Source: Candidatus Saccharimonadia bacterium
GTDB taxonomy: Bacteria > Patescibacteriota > Saccharimonadia > Saccharimonadales > 2-12-FULL-41-12
Direction: 5' to 3'
DNA length: 22,512 bases
Assembly: GCA_023263015.1 (NCBI GenBank)
Contig: JALQXV010000011.1
Location: forward strand, 1-22,512
The translations under genes were made by a program, and so were the position numbers. The first letter of the stretch is position 1. Every line of letters starts with the position of its first letter. Shown in pieces: positions 7,600-15,684 of this stretch. The notes beneath the pieces are model-generated. The model was given only the letters and a program-made list of their open reading frames with translations, was not told the origin of the DNA and made no database searches.

Positions 7600-8990
7600 G
7601 CCTCGACTGTAATATTGAGGGCAACTTCTGTATATGGAATGATGCCGTCAAACTCTTTTATTAGGCAGATCTCATCAGTATATGTACCAGTCTTCGCTGG
7701 TGCTGTTATGTTAAAGCTGACTGCAAAATCTTGACTTGGCTGAACGTATTCAAGTTCATCTTTTAGTGATGCTGTATCGACAAATTTAAAGTCTGGCCGG
7801 TCTTTGGCTCGCCAGTCGCTATGCGCAAATTTAGACGCATGATTGGCTGGGTTTGCGGTAGCTAAGGAGACAGGGTTAGTGTCATTAAGACAGTGGTAAA
7901 TTCTAAAAAGACCACCATTGGAGTTGTTGGTGTAGCGAATATTGATTGTCTTTGAAGCACGTGCTTTTAGCTTGATCTTAACTACCTTTTTGTCTGGAGC
8001 TACGGCTGTGTCTACGGCTTTTAGCTTTTGGAACACAGTGTGTGACGACAACAACTTGCTCATGGTTGCATTGCGATTTCTAAGGCGATTTATATTACCA
8101 ATATTACGACTGTATTGAGCTCTAAGACGTAACTTTTGAGCCAATCGTCGGCTGTTGCTAGTTGGCTTATTTGGCTTGTGAATAATAAGAATTACTTGGG
8201 TGGCCATATAGCCATCAAATAAGATTTTAGAATGATCGTTGCCCCATTCCGGAGACAGTGTAAAGCGATCATCTCTATGGTCGTTACGGAGTTTTAGTTT
8301 TAGTGGCTCAACGATAAAGCCTTTTGAGGTGAGGTGGAGAAAGAGCTGTTTTAAGTCTCGTTGCCGAAAAAAGACAGTATCTGCATTGTCGAGAGTATCA
8401 GTATCGGAAAGTATATTGACTTCAGTTGTATGCACCGCCCAGCCACCTGGTTTCAGGCAGGCTAAGCTTTCTTCTATAAATTTTGTGCTTTTATTTATTG
8501 AACCAAGATGACCAAGAGCACAGTTTGACCAGATAAAATCATATTCTCCCTTTTTGAGCGAAGCTGATATGTTGTTCATGTCGTTAGCCTGAAATACTAC
8601 ATTCTTTTCAAACTTATCAGCAGGACAGATACCAAGTTCGTTCAAGGAATCCTTACTGTGGGCTAGTTGACCGTTATCCCACGACTTGGCTTTTTCTTTT
8701 GTAAAGTTTTGGTCAGTCGCAGTAATGCTTACACCAAGACTTGCAAACAGAGCTGGCAAGCGTTCTTCGCCTACACCGAACCCAAGACCACGGGCACCTT
8801 CTTTAAGAACGCCTCTTTCTTTTAAGGCTTGGGCGATTGCGGCGTTTTGCCAGAACTTGTTGGCTTTGAGGGCAAAGTTGCCACGATGCTTATTATCTTG
8901 TTTTAACTTCTGGGACCACTCTTTATACCAAGTAGTATCAAAGTCTTTATAAAGGAGTGCTCGACTCGTAGTTTTAGGTCTGTCTGTCAT
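7596..8990 (-). CDS. SAM-dependent methyltransferase with C-terminal Ig-like (NBR1-type) domain
   Basis: 464 residues. The first 275 form a class I methyltransferase: motif I GLGFGVGEER at 68-77 (SAM binding), ATD at about 91-93 (acidic residue after strand 2), DFIWSNCALGHLG in the motif IV region, then CLKPGGW. A basic Arg/Lys-rich linker (about 280-325) leads to a beta-rich domain (335-464) with NPVSLAT, RPDFKFV, VQPSQDFAVSFNITAP and GTY, the same pattern as the Ig-like domains of the two wall hydrolases in this window. There is no signal peptide, so the protein should be cytoplasmic. It lies back to back with wzm, so glycan methylation is likely. The frame extends to a GTG at 9008, but that codon overlaps the -10 element; the ATG at 8990 falls about 2 nt after the predicted transcript start, and I chose it. 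Confidence 0.8.
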   Translation of the reverse strand: MTDRPKTTSRALLYKDFDTTWYKEWSQKLKQDNKHRGNFALKANKFWQNAAIAQALKERGVLKEGARGLGFGVGEERLPALFASLGVSITATDQNFTKEKAKSWDNGQLAHSKDSLNELGICPADKFEKNVVFQANDMNNISASLKKGEYDFIWSNCALGHLGSINKSTKFIEESLACLKPGGWAVHTTEVNILSDTDTLDNADTVFFRQRDLKQLFLHLTSKGFIVEPLKLKLRNDHRDDRFTLSPEWGNDHSKILFDGYMATQVILIIHKPNKPTSNSRRLAQKLRLRAQYSRNIGNINRLRNRNATMSKLLSSHTVFQKLKAVDTAVAPDKKVVKIKLKARASKTINIRYTNNSNGGLFRIYHCLNDTNPVSLATANPANHASKFAHSDWRAKDRPDFKFVDTASLKDELEYVQPSQDFAVSFNITAPAKTGTYTDEICLIKEFDGIIPYTEVALNITVEA

Positions 8991-8998
8991 GTTTAAAA

Positions 8999-9030
8999 AT
9001 TGTATCACGCTTCGGTTACGGGCTTGTCAA
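8999..9030 (-). promoter_or_regulatory. Promoter of the Ig-tailed methyltransferase gene
   Basis: On the minus strand a consensus -35 TTGACA (9030-9025) precedes an extended -10 TGATACAAT (TACAAT at 9004-8999). The spacer of 20 nt is longer than usual, which an extended -10 may tolerate. Predicted +1 is near 8992, two bases before the ATG at 8990. Confidence 0.55.
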
Positions 9031-9034
9031 TATA

Positions 9035-9063
9035 TTGCGACTCTACCGAAGAGAAGCTACAAT
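9035..9063 (+). promoter_or_regulatory. Promoter of the wzm operon, leaderless start
   Basis: TTGCGA (9035-9040, 4 of 6 matches to the -35) and TACAAT (9058-9063) are separated by 17 nt. Predicted +1 is 9070, one base before the wzm ATG at 9071. Its -35 lies only 4 nt from the -35 of the divergent methyltransferase promoter, so the two polymerase sites probably exclude each other. Confidence 0.55.
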
Positions 9064-9070
9064 AGTACAA

Positions 9071-9874
9071 ATGGAGAAAATAAATCAGAGATACAGGTAC
9101 TCAAATATTCTTTTGAGGCAACTGGTAAAGACTGATTTCAAACTAAGGTACCAAGGATCGGTACTGGGCTATGTTTGGTCTCTTTTACGACCGCTCGCAC
9201 TTTTTGCGATTTTATATATCGTCTTTGCTAAATTCTTAAGAATCGGCGACGCCGTTCCACATTTTCCTGTCTACCTATTGCTAGGTATCGTATTGTGGAA
9301 TTATTTTGCTGAAGTTACATCAGGCAGTGTTGGTTCGATCGTTGGGCGCGGCGATATTCTTCGTAAGATCAATTTCCCTAAGTATGTAATTGTTTTAGCA
9401 GGCTCATTTTCTGCGCTAATTAACCTGTTCCTAAACTCTCTGATTATTACCGTATTCATGATCGTTACAGGAGTAGACGTGCAGTGGACAGCGCTTTTTG
9501 TGCCACTTTTAATACTTGAGCTATTTGTTTTCTCATTGGCGATTGCATTCTTGTTAAGCGCGGCATTTGTCCGATTTAGAGATATATCGTATATCTGGGA
9601 AGTTATTATGCAGGGTGCTTTTTATGCAACACCGATCCTGTATCCGTTAACGTTAGTGCCGCAAGCGGCAGCAAAAATTATTATGCTCAACCCAGTTGCC
9701 CAAATCATTCAGGACATCAGGTATGTTCTAATAACCCCAAAAACGATAACAATCGGTGAGCTCTACGGCACATTTTGGATCAGGCTTGTGCCGATCGCCA
9801 TAGTACTGATTACGGTGTGGATTGCGGTGACGTACTTCCGAAGTCGTTCACGTTTCTTTGCGGAGGAGATTTAA
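9071..9874 (+). CDS. wzm: Polysaccharide ABC exporter, membrane subunit
   Basis: 267-residue ABC-2 type permease that would form the membrane channel exporting a lipid-linked polysaccharide. It has the cytoplasmic N-terminal interface helix LVKTDFKLRYQGSVLGYVWSLLRP, which is characteristic of Wzm/TagG-type permeases, followed by about six hydrophobic segments and the conserved LNPVAQIIQDIRY region near the C terminus. The frame can be extended to a TTG at 9035, but that lies in the -35 element. The ATG at 9071 begins the conserved helix and sits 1 nt after the predicted transcript start. It is first in an operon with wzt, whose ATG overlaps its stop as TAATG. Confidence 0.9.
   Translation: MEKINQRYRYSNILLRQLVKTDFKLRYQGSVLGYVWSLLRPLALFAILYIVFAKFLRIGDAVPHFPVYLLLGIVLWNYFAEVTSGSVGSIVGRGDILRKINFPKYVIVLAGSFSALINLFLNSLIITVFMIVTGVDVQWTALFVPLLILELFVFSLAIAFLLSAAFVRFRDISYIWEVIMQGAFYATPILYPLTLVPQAAAKIIMLNPVAQIIQDIRYVLITPKTITIGELYGTFWIRLVPIAIVLITVWIAVTYFRSRSRFFAEEI
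9862..9868 (+). promoter_or_regulatory. Strong Shine-Dalgarno site of wzt
   Basis: GGAGGAG at 9862-9868, 5 nt before the ATG at 9874. It decides the wzt start against an upstream in-frame TTG at 9775. It contrasts with the absence of any such site at the genes that open transcription units in the divergent regions. Confidence 0.75.
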
Positions 9875-11079
9875 TGTCAGACAATATTGCAATTAAAGTC
9901 GATCATGTTTATAAGGATTTTAAGCTTCCTCACCTGAAAAAAGATACCGTTAAAAGCTTGTTCACCGGTGTATTTGATCGAGCTAGTACTAAAAAAGGCT
10001 ACGAGCTACAGCACGCGTTACACGATGTATCCTTTGAAGTAAAAAAGGGTGAATTCTTTGGCATTGTCGGGCGTAATGGCAGCGGGAAGAGTACGTTGCT
10101 TAAAATGATTGCCGGCATATACCAGCCTAGTTCGGGTAGCATATCAGTAGAAGGTAAGCTCGTACCCTTTATTGAGCTTGGAGTTGGTTTTAATGCTGAA
10201 TTAACAGGGCGTGAGAATGTGTACTTAAACGGTGCCATGCTCGGGTTTTCTGAAAAAGAAATTTCTGACATGTACGACGAAATCGTTACCTTTGCTGAAC
10301 TTGAAAAATTCATGGATCAGAAACTCAAGAACTATTCATCCGGCATGCAAGTCAGGCTGGCGTTCTCGATGGCAATTAGAGCCAAGGCCGAAGTGCTGCT
10401 TATTGATGAAGTGCTCGCAGTTGGTGACGCCGATTTTCAGCGTAAATGTTTTGATTACTTCCAAAAGCTTAAAAAAGAGAAGACAACCGTAATTCTTGTC
10501 ACACATGATATGAATGCTGTTCGAGAGTATTGTGACCGAGCTGTATTGATTGAAGCTAGTCACTTGGTCGCTGAAGGTACTGCAAATTCTGTTTCACAGA
10601 AATACACGAAAATGTTTATCGACAGCGCCGATAAGGGTGAGAGTGTTGAGTCTAAAGATTCTCGCTGGGGTGACGAAGCAGTTACGTATAGCAAGATAAC
10701 CTGCCCAAAGACAATAAAGGACTCTGACGAGACACTTAAATTTAGTCTTGTTGCAACGGCGCACAAAGATGTAACTAACGTGAATCTAGGCTTTATCATA
10801 AAGAGCGCAACCGGTGCTCATATTCTTGGCACTAATACAGAAGTCGAAAAAATGCAGAAACTTTCGCTCAAGAAGGGGGCTTCGGCTGAAATTATCTGGG
10901 AAGTTCCAAATATCTTTAACGATGGCAAGCATTACATAGACCCAGCCATTGTTTATAAAGGGAACACGCAAGTAGCTGACTGGTGGGAAGATGCTGCAAC
11001 TTTTGTGTCTCTCCGCGAAAAACGGACACCGTATATCGTTAGTCCTAGTCTAAACTGTAAAATTAATGAGCTTACATAA
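9874..11079 (+). CDS. wzt: Polysaccharide ABC exporter ATPase with C-terminal substrate-binding domain
   Basis: 401-residue ATPase partner of Wzm. Walker A GRNGSGKST at 66-74, signature YSSGMQ at 154-159, Walker B LLID178-Glu179 and switch His211 are all intact. The TagH/Wzt-type N terminus (DHVYKDFKL) is present. Residues about 264-401 are a beta-rich extension matching the Wzt C-terminal carbohydrate-binding domain (FSLVATAHKDVTNVNLGFIIKSATG, then a terminal FV/P strand). In Wzt proteins of this class the domain recognises a modified non-reducing end and couples export to chain termination. The start at 9874 overlaps the wzm stop by one base. The stop overlaps the next gene by 14 nt. Confidence 0.93.
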   Translation: MSDNIAIKVDHVYKDFKLPHLKKDTVKSLFTGVFDRASTKKGYELQHALHDVSFEVKKGEFFGIVGRNGSGKSTLLKMIAGIYQPSSGSISVEGKLVPFIELGVGFNAELTGRENVYLNGAMLGFSEKEISDMYDEIVTFAELEKFMDQKLKNYSSGMQVRLAFSMAIRAKAEVLLIDEVLAVGDADFQRKCFDYFQKLKKEKTTVILVTHDMNAVREYCDRAVLIEASHLVAEGTANSVSQKYTKMFIDSADKGESVESKDSRWGDEAVTYSKITCPKTIKDSDETLKFSLVATAHKDVTNVNLGFIIKSATGAHILGTNTEVEKMQKLSLKKGASAEIIWEVPNIFNDGKHYIDPAIVYKGNTQVADWWEDAATFVSLREKRTPYIVSPSLNCKINELT

Positions 11080-12211
11080 ACTATATGTAGAGGCATCGCC
11101 AATTGCCGAGCCGAATATAAGCGGCATCGGGCATATGACGCTGGAGCTTATCCGCGCACTCGAGCGACATCCAGATTGCGGCCAAAAGTTCGAAATTGTT
11201 CTTGTGGTTGCATTTAACAAAAAGCACCTACTAGACCGTTGGGATTTTAAGCGAGTAAAAGTAAAGACTATCCCAGTGCATATGCGACTGTTCAATATTC
11301 TTTGGAAGTTTGACTTGCTGCCACCGATGGACCTTCTACTCGGTAAAGGCACTTATTTATTCCCTAATTATAAGAACTGGCGTCTACTGCGCTCAAAGAA
11401 TTTGACCTTTGTTTGCGACGTAAGTTATTTGGTAGTCCCCGAATTTGTTAGCCCTAAAAACCAGCAATTTCTAGAAAAAAATATCACTAAGTGGGTACGC
11501 CGCAGCAATAAGGTTTTGGCTATATCTAAAAATGCCCAACAAGAAATTATTGATAACTTAGACATTGAAGCAGCAAAGACCCTGCTGGTGCCATGTGGTG
11601 TTGATGGAAGCGTATTTAAAGCTCAGTCTAGCCAGAAGGTAAAACAGTTTTTAAGTGAGTATGAGCTACCCAATGACTATATCTTGTATCTTGGTAACCT
11701 TGAGCCGCGTAAGAATATTAGCGGCCTAATAGATGCCTATAAATCACTCCCAAGGTCTATAAGCAAGAAATACCCATTGGTTTTGGTTGGCGGTGGCGGC
11801 TGGCTTAATGAACCAATACTTGAAAAGATTACTGCTGCTCAAGCCGACGACTATAACATCATACGACCAGAGAAATATATACCAGATGACTTGCTCCCAG
11901 AGCTGTATGGTGGTGCTAAAATGTTAGTCCACCCTGCATTCTATGAAGGTTTTGGTATATCGCCGCTTCAGGCCATGGCATGTGGTGTGCCGGTTATTGC
12001 GGCGAACAACTCTTCTATACCTGAGGTAGTTGGCGATGCGGCAATTCTGGTTCCAGCAGAGGATACTAAGGCAATTTCTGTTAAAATAGAAGAGTTGCTT
12101 AGCAGTACTCCTCTTCAGAAAAAACTGGTAGCTAGAGGCTTAGAACAATCAAAGAAATATAGTTGGGATTCATCCGCCAAGGTTATCCTGACTGAATTAG
12201 GAATAGGTTAA
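11066..12211 (+). CDS. GT4-family glycosyltransferase (EX7Q variant)
   Basis: 381-residue GT-B fold glycosyltransferase of family 4, probably cytoplasmic and acting on a lipid-linked acceptor with a GDP-sugar donor. Visible features are the N-terminal SGIGHMTLELI glycine loop, LYLGNLEPRKNISGLI, VLVGGGGW, and the donor-binding block HPAFYEGFGISPLQAMACGVP. The usual EX7E pair reads Glu294-x7-Gln302: the second glutamate is Gln (CAG, one base from GAG). The start overlaps the wzt stop by 14 nt with no clear ribosome-binding site, suggesting coupling by re-initiation. Co-location with gmd/rmd suggests a rhamnosyl- or mannosyltransferase; linkage cannot be read. Confidence 0.88.
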   Translation: MSLHKLYVEASPIAEPNISGIGHMTLELIRALERHPDCGQKFEIVLVVAFNKKHLLDRWDFKRVKVKTIPVHMRLFNILWKFDLLPPMDLLLGKGTYLFPNYKNWRLLRSKNLTFVCDVSYLVVPEFVSPKNQQFLEKNITKWVRRSNKVLAISKNAQQEIIDNLDIEAAKTLLVPCGVDGSVFKAQSSQKVKQFLSEYELPNDYILYLGNLEPRKNISGLIDAYKSLPRSISKKYPLVLVGGGGWLNEPILEKITAAQADDYNIIRPEKYIPDDLLPELYGGAKMLVHPAFYEGFGISPLQAMACGVPVIAANNSSIPEVVGDAAILVPAEDTKAISVKIEELLSSTPLQKKLVARGLEQSKKYSWDSSAKVILTELGIG

Positions 12212-12213
12212 AC

Positions 12214-13338
12214 ATGCAAGATCGAGTTGTATCATATGCGCAAAACAGGGAAGATGTAATTCTTGCTGCATTTTTTAATGATAAGCCAAAAGGTTTTTAC
12301 GTAGACGTTGGTGCGCACCACCATACAGATGACTCTGTCACAAAATACTTTTATGATCGTGGTTGGAGGGGCATTAACTTTGAGCCAAACAAACGCTTGT
12401 TTGATCTACTTCAAGAAGCTCGTCCCAATGACATCAATTTGAACATTGGCATTGCAGATAAGCCAGGTAAGCTTACGCTTCGGGTTTACGATGATGGTGA
12501 TGGTTTGTCGACCTTTTCATCAGAGATGCAAAACGAGTACACCGACAAAAAAGGTGGCATTACAAAGAATTTCCATGACCATACCGTAACGGTTGCAACG
12601 CTTGCAGATGTTTTTAAAGAGCAAAAAGTTACCAAGATAGACTTCTTAAAGATCGATATCGAAGGATATGAATACCAAGCAATTATAGGTAATGACTGGC
12701 AGAAGTATCGCCCAGAAGTGCTCTGTATTGAAGCTAACCACGTGCATAACGACTGGCGCCCAGTTGTAGAGAAGAATGGCTACGTCTTTGTATTTTTTGA
12801 CGGCCTAAACGAGTATTACGCCACTAAAGAGTCTGGTCACACACCTGATAATTTTCCATATGTTCAAGGTTTGATCGGACGACCGATTGTATCAAGGCAA
12901 GCCGACGATTGGCTCACAAAGCTGCAAGCTAGTAAAGAAAACCTAGAAATCCTGAATAAGAAGCTTTCAAATGATCTTCGACAAAAAGAAGACGAAATAA
13001 CGAGGCTCAATGTTTATATTTACGAACATACTAAGCTACGTATCGTCATTCGTGATGTTGCTAAGGCACTCAATAAGTCAATCACGGTTAGGCTAGAAGA
13101 TCGTTCAAAGAAAAAGAAATATTATCCGGTTACTAAGCTTAGTAGTAGCGAAACTAAGACTGCTGAACAGCTATACAAAACGGTTCGGCAGCTCGATGAA
13201 CAAGCTGTACATTCTAAGCCTGGGTTTGCGCAAAGTCTATCAACGGCCTTCTTTTCAACAGCTTTAGTGGTCTATAAATTCGCTAAGCGTGCCCTACGCA
13301 AAGTTCTACGACAGTTAAAAAAAGTAATAAAAAGGTAG
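12214..13338 (+). CDS. FkbM-family methyltransferase with coiled coil and basic C terminus
   Basis: 374 residues, about 100 more than a plain FkbM domain. Residues about 5-215 are FkbM: SYAQNREDVIL, SAM-binding VDVGAHHHTDDS (30-40), NFEPNK, and DFLKIDIEGYE (143-153). Residues about 233-270 are predicted coiled coil from Leu at 237, 244, 251 and 265 in heptad spacing with many Lys/Glu. The last about 25 residues (from YKFAKRALRK) form a Lys/Arg-rich amphipathic helix that could bind membrane or a partner. It lies between two glycosyltransferase genes, 2 nt after the first and 12 nt before the tandem one. Methylating the growing or finished chain is the likely role. The layout recalls chain-terminating WbdD proteins, but no kinase domain is present. 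Confidence 0.85.
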   Translation: MQDRVVSYAQNREDVILAAFFNDKPKGFYVDVGAHHHTDDSVTKYFYDRGWRGINFEPNKRLFDLLQEARPNDINLNIGIADKPGKLTLRVYDDGDGLSTFSSEMQNEYTDKKGGITKNFHDHTVTVATLADVFKEQKVTKIDFLKIDIEGYEYQAIIGNDWQKYRPEVLCIEANHVHNDWRPVVEKNGYVFVFFDGLNEYYATKESGHTPDNFPYVQGLIGRPIVSRQADDWLTKLQASKENLEILNKKLSNDLRQKEDEITRLNVYIYEHTKLRIVIRDVAKALNKSITVRLEDRSKKKKYYPVTKLSSSETKTAEQLYKTVRQLDEQAVHSKPGFAQSLSTAFFSTALVVYKFAKRALRKVLRQLKKVIKR

Positions 13339-13341
13339 GAG
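13337..13341 (+). promoter_or_regulatory. Shine-Dalgarno site of the tandem glycosyltransferase gene
   Basis: AGGAG at 13337-13341, overlapping the stop of the FkbM gene and 9 nt before the ATG at 13351. Supports the chosen start and translation from an internal operon position. Confidence 0.6.
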
Positions 13342-13350
13342 TTTAGTTAT

Positions 13351-15684
13351 ATGTCGAAAAAGCCTACAACTTTTATAATTGATTCCCAAGTTTTTCAAAC
13401 TGCATCATGGCACCGTGGCATGGGGAAGTATTCAATGGCCTTATTAGAAGGTGTCGCTGCCAAGAATAAAGCAGCGGGCAATAAGTTCGTGTTCTTGTTC
13501 AATAGTAGTCTTGAAGTACCTGATGAAATCCTAGACAACATTAATGCACTTTTTGGTGACGCCGAGATTCTAAAGCTTGACCTTGAATTACCAAGAGAGC
13601 CTCGGACTGATTATTCTGTTAAATCATCAGTTGATGCCAATAAGGTTATTGTGACCGACTATATTAGTCGTAATTACTCGGATGATGCTGTGAATTTCTT
13701 AATTCTTGCACTTTACCTTGATGAAGTTTCGCCGGTTTTCCCTGACAACTCTGTAAACGCTACCAAAATGCTCATTTACTATGATTCAATCCCGTTGTTA
13801 TATCATCAGCGGTACGGGCAATTTAAAGGCTTCTTTAATAACTTTTACCTACCGCACACGGCAACTGTATTTGAGGCCGACAGAATCTTAACAATCTCCA
13901 AAACTGTAGCAAATGATCTACACATTCTTTTAGGTATCCCTGAAGCTAAGATTACCAATATTGATGGTGCGAGCATACCAAGGCAAGCTTCAGTCGGTTC
14001 AGCGCCTAAAGGCTTTACTAAAAATGATTTTGTTCTCATGGCGTCTGGGCAGGAACTTCGAAAGAATAACCATCGAGCAGTTGAGGCATTTGAAACATTT
14101 AGAGTTGAGCACGACCCTCAGTTAATGCTGGTAGTTACCTCATCGTTTAGCGAAGATGCACGGGCTGATTTATCTCGACTATCCAAAAACGTTATTTTTA
14201 CTGGCAATGTATCAGAAGCTGAACTAGCGTGGATATACAAAAACTCTCGGTTTACGTTTTTCGCAAGTGAATATGAAGGCCTTGGTCTACCGATTCTCGA
14301 AGCGGTAGAAGAAAACAAAGTAATAGCTTGTTCGGATATCCCTGTATTTAAAGAGATGTCCAAAACGGCGTTCTGCTACTTTGACCCACTCGACGTAACT
14401 TCGATAGCTGCTGGTTTAACGCGCGCCAATCAACTTGCGCTCAATGGATCAACCAACAAGCCAGAATATAAAAAAATTATGGACAAATATCAGTGGTCAC
14501 GATCGGCTGACCTTGTACTAAGTAGTACAAAAGCTGCGGTTGCAGAAATCACAAGCAAACCAAAAGTTGCTATCTTTTGTCCAGATCCGTCTGGCTTCTC
14601 GGCAATTGGTAAAGTGGTCGCCGAGTCGCACGCTGAGTATGCTGATTACTTTGACATAGACTACTATTTTGACAGGGGCGAGAACCACCGTTATATTCGT
14701 CCTAACTTGTTGGCGCATCTTGCAAAATGCTATGAAGCCGAAGATTTTACGCCAGAGCTCTACGAGAACTATGATGCCGTCATATATCACGTTGGCAACA
14801 GCGAATATCATCTAAATATCATCCGTACCGCTTTAGCGTTGCCTGGGTATATCATTTTCCACGACACAAACTTGGGCGGCGCCTACGACAGCTTGCTCGA
14901 TCAAGGCTTTATCACCAAGCAACGCTATCAGCTCGAAGTTGAGCTTGATAAGCTATCCGGCTCAGGTGCTCAAAAACGTAAGAGCTCGTTTTTAACAAGT
15001 ATTGCAAACGGTCAAAAGGGAATTGTTACGCATTCTAAATACGCCCAAGAAGCCGTTAAGAATCGACTTCTTAATAAAGAAATTCCAGTAAAAAAGATCA
15101 ATCTTCCAACTGCCACTCCAGTATTCCCAGATATCGCTAAACCACAACGAGAACGTCTAACGATCTCATTAGCAGGGATTATTGCCAAAGTAAAGGGTAC
15201 CGATATTATTGAGCAAATCGCCCAAGATGATGACTTTGCATCATGTAATATCAATATCTTTGGTTACAGTGCTGTTGAACCTGAACAGCTCGACATGCTC
15301 AAAAAGCTTTCGCACGTTAATCTTAAGACAAACCCAACCGACTTTGAGTTCCAGAATCTGATGGCTGCTACTGATATTCTTGTTAATGTTCGACTTGTTT
15401 ACAAAGGCGAAACTTCACTTACAACGCTTGAACAGATGCGGTTTGGCGGTGCGGTAATTGTACGAGACTTTGGTTGGTATTCTGAGCTACCTAAGGATAG
15501 TGTTCTTGCAGTAGATGTCCCAGAAGATACCGTTCCAGCGCTGAAGGAGCTTATTGCCGATACCGAAAAGTTAGATTCGATCAAAGCAAATAGTCTTAGC
15601 TACATTAATAAAAATCATAGCCACAGACAGTATGCCCAAGGCATGTACGATTTAATTAGTTCTGAGCTAAGTTCTAACGACTAA
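13351..15684 (+). CDS. Tandem two-domain GT4 glycosyltransferase (WbdA-like arrangement)
   Basis: 777 residues holding two complete GT4-type units. Unit 1 (about 1-400) begins IDSQVFQTASWHRGMGKYSMALL, typical of polymannan/rhamnan polymerising GT4 enzymes, and has the EX7E pair Glu309/Glu317 in YEGLGLPILEA. Unit 2 (about 403-777) begins KVAIFCPDPSG and carries the alternative donor motif YKGETSLTTLEQM (Glu687, Glu694) followed by RDFGWYSELP, as in the GET-S subgroup of GT4. Fused GT4 pairs such as E. coli WbdA build homopolymers with more than one linkage. With the separate GT4 gene there are three GT4 domains, in number like WbpX/Y/Z of the Pseudomonas D-rhamnan locus. The stop overlaps the convergent gene by 11 nt. 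Confidence 0.88.
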   Translation: MSKKPTTFIIDSQVFQTASWHRGMGKYSMALLEGVAAKNKAAGNKFVFLFNSSLEVPDEILDNINALFGDAEILKLDLELPREPRTDYSVKSSVDANKVIVTDYISRNYSDDAVNFLILALYLDEVSPVFPDNSVNATKMLIYYDSIPLLYHQRYGQFKGFFNNFYLPHTATVFEADRILTISKTVANDLHILLGIPEAKITNIDGASIPRQASVGSAPKGFTKNDFVLMASGQELRKNNHRAVEAFETFRVEHDPQLMLVVTSSFSEDARADLSRLSKNVIFTGNVSEAELAWIYKNSRFTFFASEYEGLGLPILEAVEENKVIACSDIPVFKEMSKTAFCYFDPLDVTSIAAGLTRANQLALNGSTNKPEYKKIMDKYQWSRSADLVLSSTKAAVAEITSKPKVAIFCPDPSGFSAIGKVVAESHAEYADYFDIDYYFDRGENHRYIRPNLLAHLAKCYEAEDFTPELYENYDAVIYHVGNSEYHLNIIRTALALPGYIIFHDTNLGGAYDSLLDQGFITKQRYQLEVELDKLSGSGAQKRKSSFLTSIANGQKGIVTHSKYAQEAVKNRLLNKEIPVKKINLPTATPVFPDIAKPQRERLTISLAGIIAKVKGTDIIEQIAQDDDFASCNINIFGYSAVEPEQLDMLKKLSHVNLKTNPTDFEFQNLMAATDILVNVRLVYKGETSLTTLEQMRFGGAVIVRDFGWYSELPKDSVLAVDVPEDTVPALKELIADTEKLDSIKANSLSYINKNHSHRQYAQGMYDLISSELSSND

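Noticed and set aside
8991..9008. GTG start at 9008 for the methyltransferase
   Set aside because: It overlaps the extended -10 TGATACAAT, so it would not be in the transcript; ATG 8990 fits the predicted +1.
9775..9873. Longer wzt starting at TTG 9775
   Set aside because: The region codes for the end of Wzm in another frame, and a strong GGAGGAG site precedes ATG 9874.
11066..11079. Frameshift joining wzt and the GT4 gene
   Set aside because: Both proteins have complete, family-typical ends; the 14-nt overlap is ordinary operon coupling.
12214..13338. True WbdD orthologue
   Set aside because: The methyltransferase is FkbM-type and there is no kinase domain; only the general arrangement is similar.
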